Position numbers and translations under genes: made by a program
Shown here: piece by piece, positions 11,848 through 23,800 of the stretch
Layout of the letters: every line of letters starts with the position of its first letter
How positions within the stretch are numbered: the first letter of the stretch is position 1
Notes under the pieces: generated by a model
What the model was told of the DNA's origin: nothing
What the model saw: only the letters and a program-made list of their open reading frames with translations
Database searches by the model: none
Source: Acheta domesticus
Taxonomy: Eukaryota; Arthropoda; Insecta; Orthoptera; Gryllidae
NCBI GenBank assembly: GCA_031308135.1
Contig: JAHLJT010008756.1
Location: 101,887,746-101,951,745 of the forward strand
Reading direction: 5' to 3'
DNA length: 64,000 bases

Positions 11848-14800
11848 GTGAGTAGGACAGGCAGAGGCGCACACGAAGCCACGGGTCCTCCTTAAGTTTA
11901 CGAAGGTTCTGCAACTTCTGTGGCTGGACAAAACATTAGAAGCACCCCCAGACAATGCACATAAGTTAGTCTTAAGGTCAGTCGAGATCTCCAGAATCTG
12001 CGGAACAAATAGAAGTTTTCATTGTATAGATAGGTTTGCATTTGCACATTGTCTTGAAATTCCGCGTGATACAGCATTTTTCTCCTGTATTATGTTAATT
12101 CTGTACTTCTTGTCAAATTTTGCCACAACACTTAAGGGCCATCATTGTAAATGACTAATTGACCCCTATCTATAACTGGGAGGCGAAGTTAGAGTTAGCT
12201 TTAGGACCACGAGGGCAAGCGCTGTTCGGGCTGAACAGTGGTGTGGGCTTGGTAGCTTATATCTTCAAATAGAACGAAGGTCGGAGCATGAAGTAGTACC
12301 CAACGGTCTGACATCTGATGTAAAATCATTATAAAGGAAAAAATCACACATTCTTAATATAATATTATTCTTTATTTAAATAGTAAGATTTCTCTTAAAA
12401 TTACATTTTTTGGGCTCCGGTAGGCAGGCCTCTCCCCAATCCCCATTCGGACATAAATGACACTGAATAGTCCGTTAGACCGTCCTCATTCACAATACAA
12501 ACTTAAACGTAACATAATGCTGTAAACATAATAGTAAAATTTGCACGTAAAAACAGGCATTCACAATGATGAACGTAAGAGGGAACGTAAGTTTGGCCTG
12601 AACCAATCAAAATTCAACTTATTGAAGTTTGATCAATTCGTTTCTAGCATGGTGGAAAGATCTTCCCACCATGGTTTCTAGATTTTTCTTCGATTTTCCT
12701 ATCGATTCGTCTTAATATATATGGGAGCAGTTATTGTTTTAGTGCTCTCATTTCCTTCAGTTTCCTTTATTTTATAAACAAGGATTCTCTTGTACCAAAG
12801 TCACGAGAAATTTGTCGAACGTAATTATTTTATTTCCCATTTCAAGTTAAAGTCACGAGAAAAGTAGCGCAAATTCTTACTTTGAATTCACTACTCGCAT
12901 CAAAACCGTTCGCAAACTAGTGTACTACGTAACAATAATGAAATGACATTATCACAAACTACCTGAACATAACCTGAAATCCACCTTTCATTTGCTTCTC
13001 GTGGATTTTGTTGTGCATTTGTTTCATTCATGCTGCTCTCTGAATGGTCTTTGGTATAATTCCGACACAAACTTAAGGTAAAAACTGGGTACTTGTGAAC
13101 TCTTAAGTTTACGGATTTACTTCTACGGTTACGTCAAGGCGTTGTCAATGGTCTTGATTAATAACTCATTTCTAGGTTTTGCGGCAACATTACGTTTACG
13201 TTAAAGTTCGCATGGTGGATTAGGCCTGCCCGCTATTCTGCTCGCTCCCTCGCGCGCGGCCTGCTGAGTAGGAACCCTGAACCGCTTGGGAGAAGAATTT
13301 TCTTGCTTAGATCAGAGAGATTTTTGTCATCATCAAGACAGTCAGCAAACATTAAATGCTCATTCAAAATGAAACTTGAATGTAAATCTTTTTGATTTGA
13401 TGTAACTATTCACATCGGTGAAAGTGAACGTAGTAGAGAACACAAACATAAAACGTAATCGTGAAAGTTCGCAAGCTGCATGCTTCCACATTCAGGATAA
13501 AGTGAACTCTTCATCCTGATTAACACAATGTCGTGTACCGCAGCAAGATTAAAATTACTTGTACCAATTGTGTTACAAAGAAACTAACGCAGTTTGTGCG
13601 AGCATGAATTACCATTCATTATCATAATTTCTCATGAAATGTTCTATAAAATTATTCGTGACCCTCATGGTACACAAAATAATTATCATTCAATGATGAT
13701 CGTCTGCATTTCCTTCAATGTCCTTCGATTGCATAAAGAAATTACTGTGTCCAATATTTATCGTATCGAAATCGATGAATGGTTTACGTTTACATTGAGG
13801 ATCATTGTGGATTGTACATTCTTGTCTACGATGAAAGTAGTGCAAATAAATCCTCAAGTCTACGTTATCGTTTTCAATACGAATATCCCTTAAACAAGCG
13901 CTGATTGCAATAATTGTGCCATGGCACAACGAGATAGAATATTACTATATATTATTTCTAGTCGGTTGGATTATTACTATAATTTCAATGTTGTTCGTTT
14001 GGCAGCTCTTCTGCGGCCCCGCATCACCAAGCAGACTGCAGGCAGCACCCCTGCAGCCATGTGGGTGCGTCCGCCGCCTCCGCCGCCGCCGCCGCCCGCC
14101 GCGCCGCCCGGGCCTTCGCCCGCCGCCTCCGTCGCCGGAGGCGGCACGTGGCGGCCGCCGGCCGAACCCGTCTTCGTCACGCGGCCGCGCCCGCCGTCGC
14201 CTCCGCGGCCCCCGTCGCCGCCCCCGCGCCCGCCGCCGCCCCCGCCCCCGCCGCCCCCGCTCGCCCTCACGGCCACGGCCACGCCTACCCGCCCGCCCAC
14301 CCGTCCGCCCTCGCGCCCGCCCACGCGCCCGTACACGCGCCCGCGCCCACGCCCCACGCGCCGCCCGCTCGCCACCACAACCACCACCGTCCCTACAACC
14401 ACCACGACCACCACCACAACGTCCACAACAACCACCACCACAACCACTACCACGACGACGCCGCGTCCTACGACCACGTCCACGACGACCACGACGACGA
14501 CAACGACGCCGAGGAGCACCAGCAGTAGTGCCACGACGCCGGCGCCCGCCCCCGCGCCTGCGCCCACGCCCGGCCCCGGCCCCGGCCCCACCTCCACGCT
14601 GGCCGGGCTCTCGGCCCTGCAGAGCCAGGACACGCGTGAGTACAACATACGCCGCCAAATGCGCATGCCTCCTCAGGATTATTAAGGTTATGCGTGCAAA
14701 TCGCTACAGATACCGAGGTTCCAAACTCATTGCAGTAGAGGAATATATTACTTTCAAGGAAACTACACACGTCTAACATGATTGTATATTAATCTTGCTA

Positions 14801-17800
14801 CTCATTGTGTTGTATTAATTCACGCAGTTTACAGTTCTAAATACATTTCATTCATGTATTATTAAAATATCAAAATGGAAACATGAAACTTATTTTTCTT
14901 TTATTCTCTTGAGAGTCAATAATTGATAAAGACAAAATAAACTGTGTTTAAAATAAACACAAGTGAAGATATACAATTAGTATAATTAACCGAAATTATT
15001 ATTATCAAGTTTTCAAAAACATTTAAATACTGAACTTAATTTGCCAGTGATTAAGGATCTAAAAAGCTCGAACGCTCTATTATTGAATGCTTGAAAACAA
15101 CTCAATAGTGCCATTATACTAAATAGAATACATTTTACAAAGGTGCAGGGCATTTAAGGGGATCAGAATGATTTTCAATGAATATGTGGTGAAAAATATC
15201 ACAGCCCTTTTTTGCCCCTGATTGTTAGACAGTTCATCCTGCACTGGTGTTTAGCAAGCATACGAACTCTCAGGGAACGACCTGGTAACTTACAGAGTTC
15301 ATTTGCCTGCCAAACACCAGCATACCGTGAGTTGCCTGTCAATCAGAGACAAATAAATGTTTAACTGGTTTACATATTTATATTTCTGCGCTATAGGAAT
15401 ATATTTCCCGTGACATATTCACTGACAAAAAGTGTTCATCTTCGATCCCTCTTACATAGCCTAGAAGTTTGCAACACTCTCCGTGCCAAGCACTAGCATC
15501 CGGGGGGGGGGACATGGGGGTCGTGCTGCCCCAAAAGGCCTAGAGTTTTTGTTTCCCTTCCTTTATTTGGCAAAATTGATTTAAATATTCATTTATGTTC
15601 GAATTATGTAATTATTTAAACAATAATATTGTTTAGTAGCATACCCAAAGTATATTAATATACAATGTAATAACAAATATGTTAATATACATAACAAATA
15701 TATATTAGAATAGTTAATATAAAACAAATATGTAATATAATTATTGAACAAGAATCCACGATGGCGGCGAGTGCGAGTGTGCGTGTGCGTGCGTTGCAGC
15801 GTGCGGGGTGGCGCCGCTCATCCCGCGGCCCGAGACGCGCATCGTGGGCGGGCGCAACGCGCCGTTCGGCGGCTGGCCCTGGCAGGTGTCCGTGCGCCGC
15901 ACCTCCTTCTTCGGCTTCAGCTCCACGCACCGCTGCGGCGGCGCGCTGCTCAACGAGGCCTGGGTGGCCACCGCCGGCCACTGCGTCGACGAGTGAGTCA
16001 CCGTTCAATCAATAAATGCTACAATGAGTGGTTGCAATTCATTCTTTCATTTCATATTGGGTTCATTGCAATTCATTGGAACATTTGGGAACCAACAATG
16101 TCCATTTCAACTACCTCTTCCCTACCTCCAAATTATCTGCAACTAACGAATTGTGCGCCACGAAAACTACCAATTTGTACCGACAGATGTCGTCTCAATA
16201 GCACCAAATTATTGTGTGGTTTCATAGTGGCCTGATCGCTTTCAATTTTTGTTTATTGCTTATGAGGATGTCCTAACCGAAAACCGTTTTTGGCAGCGTT
16301 TTCCTCAACCTTAAGTAATAATATGCAAAAAATACCAAGTTTCTATCTTGATCCATTTGCTAAAACTTGATGGCACAATCGCGGTCACGACATTATGTTA
16401 TAGATTCGCGAAAATCATTACCCGTGAATAATGAGTTGCGCCTTTAATCCTAATATACTCCCCGTTTGTTGATAACAAATTTGATTCAACATATCTAAAA
16501 GTAGATACCTTAGATTGAAAATGATAAGGTTTTAGATATGATGATAGGTTTAAGTCGGAAATAATGGTATGATATATTATGGTATGATATGGTATTATGG
16601 ATAATGGTATGATATCGGTTTTAATGATATGATAGGTTTTAGTCGGAAATATTGTTCCTGAGACTTTTTCTTCATTTTCCATAATCCTTTAAGCCTCGCA
16701 GTACCGAAGAACCGAATTGAGGAGCTTAAGATATGGCATTAATTACAACTACTGAGGTCGCGTGCTTATACCGAAGATAAACGTATGAACCTTCCCTCTA
16801 CTATATTTTTTCAAAAATATATATTATACTGACGAAATTGATTCGGGGATGATATTCAGATTTTATAAAGTTAAATGACAAAGTACTTTAATAAACTAAT
16901 GGTGCTTCCAACGTACATAGTTTCTCGCTCTGCTTCTATACGGTCCATATTGCTATTCCACTACTTCATAAACCAGCAAAACTGTACTATACCAGCAAAC
17001 GTTTTCCGTACCGAGACCCGACATGCGATACTCAAAGTCAACGAGCCGGCACATATACCACTACGCCACACCAACACCGCCTGTGTCGAACAGAGCCATG
17101 AAAGAATAGAACCGACCTATAAAATGGTAAATGCATAATCAAGAAACAATTGATACGATGGTACATACGCTTTACAAATCCAAGAAGAGAAGTAAAAAAT
17201 TATTAAAAGTTAAAAATTTGAACAAATATATACAGACACTTCCAGTACATTCATCGCAATTACTTATATTTTAGTCAAAACGTAATTGTATCGGTTTTAT
17301 CATTAGGAGCCGGTAATTGTCAACATGCGAAAAACATGTCTTTCAAACATGACCAAGAAAGGCAGCGGTAAACGGTTTACTCCACATAATTTATCCGCTG
17401 ATCAGCATTTGAAAAATAACTATTGCGAGAAAGTATGTGCCATTCTATAGCACCACTAGTTTATTTATATATTTACCGTCCCTTATTACACACGTGCAGA
17501 AAATTTAAAGAAAAAATTTGGAGCGGTTTTTGAGAAAATTTTTTCTGTATATTTGAATCGCAATTTACGCAAAAACTACTCGTTTTTCCAAAAAATGGTA
17601 CATGACCTTATTTGAAGTGCTAATTTTGTACAACCGACTTTGTCTGGGGTAAAAATCGCTATCTTCAATTTTGCAGTTTTTAAACAGTTGTTTGCAATTT
17701 TCGAAAAATTGGGCCTATCACTGAAAATGATACCTACGTCATTCCCTTCAACGTTCTTCGCACTATTCAACAACAAAATCAATCAATCAAAAAAATCAAA

Positions 17801-20800
17801 ATCAAATAATCACAAAATTTGGAGCCATTTTCTTTAAACTTTGAAAATCTCAAAATGGGCTTCATGTAAAGTACCCTCAAATATTAAAATGTCGGTTTCA
17901 AATTCCTGAGGCCTTGAGACGAGTGAAAACGATCGGTGAATATCAATTTTGAAGAAAAGACGTTTTGCCGTCAATCGATTTTGCAGTATTAAGAAGCAAC
18001 AAATCATGGATTTTGACTACACCACGAGATTGAGAATTTTTTTTTCTAAATTTAGCAACAGGTTTTATCCACTTTTTCGTTACCAGACCCCTGCTAGAAG
18101 AGTTTTTCTGGAGAAAGTTCCCCGTTTTCCGCCGCACGATTACATAACTTTCTCTTCTTACGAAGTATTCGTAAGGCGAGAAAGTAAAAAAGTCCGCCCG
18201 CTGCACTTACATGACAATAAAGTAGCAAAATGTCATTTAACCCTCGAAAAAATATCACCGTGTGTGACCACAATAGGACTCTAATCGTGGAGCGTGTAGA
18301 ATAACAAATCCTAAAAATAATGAACTCAGACGGTCAACACTGGGCTAAAATGTTTCATGAAACGTGAGGAGAAGGTTAGATAAAGGCTCAGAATCAAAAG
18401 TTACTATTGTTTTTGTCTATCAAAACAAAACACCTCAAGTCCAACAAACAGCACACGACATCTGATGAATTAACAACATGCGGAATTGATTTGTATTATT
18501 TAAAGATTTTTTTGCAATTATCATTCAACTCCTATCGTTTTTATTGACAATGCAAATCTTGAACACACCGATGAGCTATTGCATTTCGATTAGGACCTCT
18601 TGGGAGATGCGAATGATTCAGCAGCCCCAACCGCAGTATTTCTCGATGAAGGCGCAGTGTACCACTAATGTACCTCTGTACGATATCTGGAATCGTGGCC
18701 TTACAGTCCTTCCGACCTATGCAAAAAACCTCCACTGCCTTCCATGTTCAATGCACCATGGTCCACGTGTCGCTGTTTTCTCAACGTTGCACCACGTTTG
18801 ATACATTCTCACCACCTCGGCATGAGATCACTCAACAAGAAGAGCAGTTTCAGATATTCTGGTACCAAAGTTCCGTAACATCACAATGCTGATAGATCGA
18901 ACTCAAACAGGTAGACCACGTGTCCCATTTTGTTGCCGCAAACACAGAAAACCATGAGCCTTTGAGGCTGCTCTATTTACATGCGATTCAAAAACGATTT
19001 AGAACCCGCGAGGTGGGCCTTCTGTTTAACCATGACGTTTATCCACGACGTTTCTGCCAAAAAATTGACATCACCTTCGTTTTAAAATTATCAAAGATAG
19101 TTCATACTGGCTAAACCAAGGTTGGACGCTTATTGAACACTCCCTTGAGACAGAATCTTTTATCCACATAAACATACTGACAATGCATTGTCGTATGATA
19201 ATGAATGCATAAGGTACTACGCATGACACATTTGATGTCCAACGCACGGCAAACATGGACTGAATTACGAAACAAAGAACATGGCACTCCCACTTCCACA
19301 GCGCTACAAGCGTTACTTTCGTTTCGCAAGGTCCATCGGTGTGGTATGAAAATGGCTTTCCTTCTTAGCGCCGATCTAACGGCTTCTGGCAGTGTGTATC
19401 GAAAGGATAGTCACTCTGTGGTGCATCTTTGTTCTTTTCTGACGGAAGTGCTCGTACGATTTCGAAAGGATATAACATTGCAGAGTGACGCATCAGAGGC
19501 CCGAATGAAATTTTGAATCACCTTGTCCATATTTCCAGCGCTCCACGTTCCAGGACCACTGCTCTCAAGGCAGGTTCATAATATAATGTCTCGACGTTGT
19601 AGGGTAGAATTACAGGTATTTCAAAATAAATGTAGCAAACCTCTAGGTCGTTAGGGGGGTTCCAAGGTGATCATTTTTGCCAATGAACGTGTGGTGAGAA
19701 ATTCCATGTAAAGAAACTACATGTGACGTTTGCCCCTGATTGTTAGGCATCACCTCATGCACAAGGATTCTACACATACACGAATTCGCTACTCGGTACT
19801 CGAATGACTCCAATAGGTAGGTCTTCCCTGAGTTTTCATCAACCTGCCAAAAACGGATGCATGAGGAGGAACCTAACAATCAGGGTTAAAAGACATTTGT
19901 AACTTAATTTCAAAAATGTTCCACCGCATGTTCATCGGTAAGATGGTAACATCTTCGACTCCTTAACATGTCCTAGAACTTTGTAACATTTATTCCGAGA
20001 CATCCTGTTTAATACTGACTAACGAGCGTTGTGTCGAATGTTCGTAAAATATAGTCTGACACACCTTTATAATGCTGATGAATAAGTGTCTCGAATGTCT
20101 AGAAAGTTCTTACATTTATTCTGAGATTTGCTGTATCAATTGATCATTTATACTTCGATTAATTTATAATGGCACCTCAAGGTCACGTTACGCTGTGTTG
20201 CCACACACTCTGCGGCCAGCTCTTGGAAAGCCTATAGCTGCGGCTACCAGTCCCATTGACGTTCGCGAACGTTCAACACTGTAGTGAAGTTGAACCTCCC
20301 TATTGGAGACTTCCTTCCCTCTCCCTTTTTCGTACTTGACCTTGAGATGTCGTCATAAATAAATCGAAGTCTATACAGGATGTATCTCCTGCTCCACGAG
20401 CGCCGCCTCCAATGTGCCCCGTCCCCTGCGCAGCCTGCTGACGTCGCAGATCCGCGTGCGCCTGGGCGAGCACGACTTCGCGTCGGTGGCGGAGCCGCTG
20501 CCCATGGTGGAGCGCGGCGTGTCGCGCAAGGTGGTGCACCCGCGCTACAACTTCTTCACGTACGAGTTCGACCTGGCGCTGCTGCGGCTGGAGGCGCCCG
20601 CGCTCGCCTTCGCGCCGCACATCGCGCCCGTCTGCCTGCCGGCCTCCGACGACCTGCTGGTGGGCGAGAACGCCACCGTCACCGGCTGGGGCCGCCTCAG
20701 CGAGGGCGGCGCGCTGCCCTCCGTGCTGCAGGTCAATGCACCGCCATTCTTCTTCTTCTTCTTCTTTTTGTTAACCCTTCGATTACCGAGGTAGTTTGCA

Positions 20801-23800
20801 CACATCGAATACCAAGGGGGGTAACGAAGTTACCCCAGAGAAAATTCAATTTAGTTTTAATATTTTTAACGTAAATGTCAAAATATTGTTTTAGTTATGC
20901 AGATTAAATATTATTTTGATATATTAATAAATCATATAGCGATTTAACAATATATTTTGTCTCTTCCACTTGGTACTCTTCTGAACTGTGTGTACTGAAT
21001 GTATACTTCATCATTCACGTTTTACTCGCCTTCAGCACAAATAATATCGTCAACTTTGTCTCTAACCTATACATTATCTTCATCACGCTCACAAAACAAT
21101 CTACTTCACAATCTTCTTCATACAAATTGTCTGAATTGTGAAGACTTAATAACTTTTCAAAACCTTCAAGACTGTAATTCTTCGAGATGTTCACATACTA
21201 ACGTACAAGCACTACAAGAATACTTCATAGGAATATCCACAACACCATCTCCCATCTCCCGCGGATAACATAACCTCAAGTCACATTATTAAATCACCAA
21301 CGTCCAATACCAACGGGGGTAAGGTAGTAACCTCAGTTATAAATTTAAGCCGTGAAATGACCACAAGCAAAAAAAATATATTTTTCCAATAAGATAGTTC
21401 AGATAAATATGTAAAAAAACAACTACACAAGATATCAAAACTGTAAGAAAACTATAAGATGATAAAAAATAACTATATATGCGTTGGGGTAATTCAGTTA
21501 CCCCCTTCGGTAGCAGAAGGGTTAATAAACAACCAACTTTATTCAATGATTGGTTTTACATCGTTCGGTGATTCGGTTCTTTCAGATGTTTGTTGATGGG
21601 CACAAAATATAGAACTCAATGCTGACAAACAGAAACAAGACAATAGCTCAATTTAATATCGATGGGAAAAACTCAATCAAGAACCTCCAAAAGATTTTCT
21701 GGCTTAGGATATACGAACGTTATCAGTGAGAAAGTAGAGAGGGTACCGGTTTTAAGTCAAGTAGAGAGTTCGATGAAACCGTATGATACCGGGAACCTTT
21801 TGCTTATTAAAAAAGAAATCATGAGATGCAATTTTGTACGGAGGGAAGTTTTAAGTCGGAACGCAAAGAGTTGTTTCTTACAAAAAAAGTTGCTTTTGTG
21901 GCGATTCTTAAGATTTTATTTCGGAATATTTCGAATATACGGATGAGAACGGCATTGTACACGACAGGGAAAGTACATAATAACAGAGGTCGTTTGATTG
22001 TTTTGTAAACTAGAATGGTGCATGCCGTAGGAAGAGAAGAATGACACTATAATACTGTTCAGCCGAGCTACGATCGGTTATTTCGACACCCATGCACGCC
22101 AAACTAAATTGGGATAGTGTAGTCATGGGGTGTGGGACGTAAATATGACGTGTATTTTTGGGGGAGACGGGAACACAACGCTAGTTCGGAACGATTTTTT
22201 GACTACCATTAATTCTAAACTAAATGAGGGGAGTGGTCGGTGAGGAGTAACTGGTAGAAATGATTCGCATTAACTTCAGAAAAGTTGGCTAACTTGTACT
22301 GGAAACGCCTGTACTTCTCATTATTTTTGTCATTCCGCCAAATGGAGAATGTGTGAAGGAAATTAAAGTATTTATGTCGCTCGAATGGAAGAAAAGTACA
22401 CTTCAAAACTCATTTTAAGTAACAATATATATGCATAGTTATTTTATTAAAATTAAGTCTACTGAGAGTCTAACCCTCTGATTGCTCCGGACGTGTTGAC
22501 AAGCGAAACATTTCTGTGCCTGAGTGTCTCTGAACACGTTAGCGCGCGAAGTCGAGCACTTTCTGTGAGCCTCTGAACGCATGTAGATGCGAGGCCAATC
22601 TCGTTCTTATAACGCTTTTTGCGAAGGCCAAATCATTCCTGAGATCATTTTAGTGTATCTATCTTTGGTTCAGCACACTGAAGCCGCCCTGGTTCACTGG
22701 TCTCGCATTCCTATGAGTTAATCGGGGTTTTTCTACAATGAAAATGCTTATCTTGTTCAGTGCCCTTCCTGTAGGAACAATCGAAGTTGGTTTCTTAAAT
22801 TCTGTTTGCATCGCTAGAGTGATGGAAAGTGGGAAAATTTCTCCCTCCCCAGAGACTGCCTCACAAAAAGAAATTTATAGTCACGCTGACACTTCCCTAT
22901 CGCTGTTTACATTTCAATCCTGCGAAACACAGCAGTTCTTGAAGTCCCGGTAGGTCTTACCTAACTTACCTTTTCTTTCGCATTTTGTTACTCACCTTTT
23001 AGTGGTTGAGTTTTCTGAGTGTCTGCGTTTGGTTATCAGATTTGCTCCATAATCTCAAAGTTATCGCTGAGCTCTGCCTGACCGGCACGCTCAGCCCAGT
23101 GTCGACGACTGCCATACGTATTGCGCACAATCGTGACTGACTCTACGCCCGCCCGCATATTGCGATTTTCGTAACTTTGCCCCTGACAGGAATCAGCTGT
23201 TTCGCTGCCATCCAGGGAGCTTATTTTTCACGACAGTGACGTCACTATGGTGACGTTCAAGCTCCCGTTGAATGAAACAGTCAACAGCTGATTCCTGGCA
23301 GGGGCACAGTTACGAAAATCGCAGTACAGCTGTCAAAGAGTAAACAACGCGTGCTCTTGGAACTTGGGTGTTTCCGGCTTGACTGTTAATTTCCGTTTGG
23401 TGATTTAATTCACACGCATAAATATTCTCATCTGCTTTTCGGCATTATTTTCATCAATTCTTACAATATTATTTTTAGTGACGATATCGGATCAATATAA
23501 ATCACTCGAAAAAGCTACCTCTACCTCTACATGCACACACTGAACTGACACTTTGAGGCATTAAATACTGGCGCTTGGCCACGGTGTAAGATATATAGGT
23601 GTGTTAATGAGCCACACCTATTAGGTGCACAAAATAGGTATACAATAGGTTACAAAATAGGTTACACCAAATTAGGGGCAAATTTTCTGAAGCTAGTTTG
23701 AGGCCAGTTCCTCGCTTGTCTGTACGGTGCGCACGATCGGTTTGGGTAACGGTGTAAGACATGCATCTTTAAAGATGATATCTTAAACTGTGGCTATTTC

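Larger units (their letters stand above)
15993..20433. other. Sb intron with repeats
   Basis: Contains a small direct-repeat cluster (16540-16640, TATGATATNGG-type), a tRNA-like SINE head (16995-17085), a copy of the AT-rich dispersed repeat (17460-18215), an unassigned interval (18380-19640) and a fold-back repeat (19640-19900). No additional coding exon is expected: the phases of exons c and d join directly. Confidence 0.6.

Noticed and set aside
13916..14776. Arg/Pro-rich 286-codon frame and antisense 229-237 codon frames over the stem exon
   Set aside because: They are alternative readings of a GC-rich Pro/Thr repeat; only the frame starting TGS...PPPP...TTTT joins correctly to the catalytic-domain exon.
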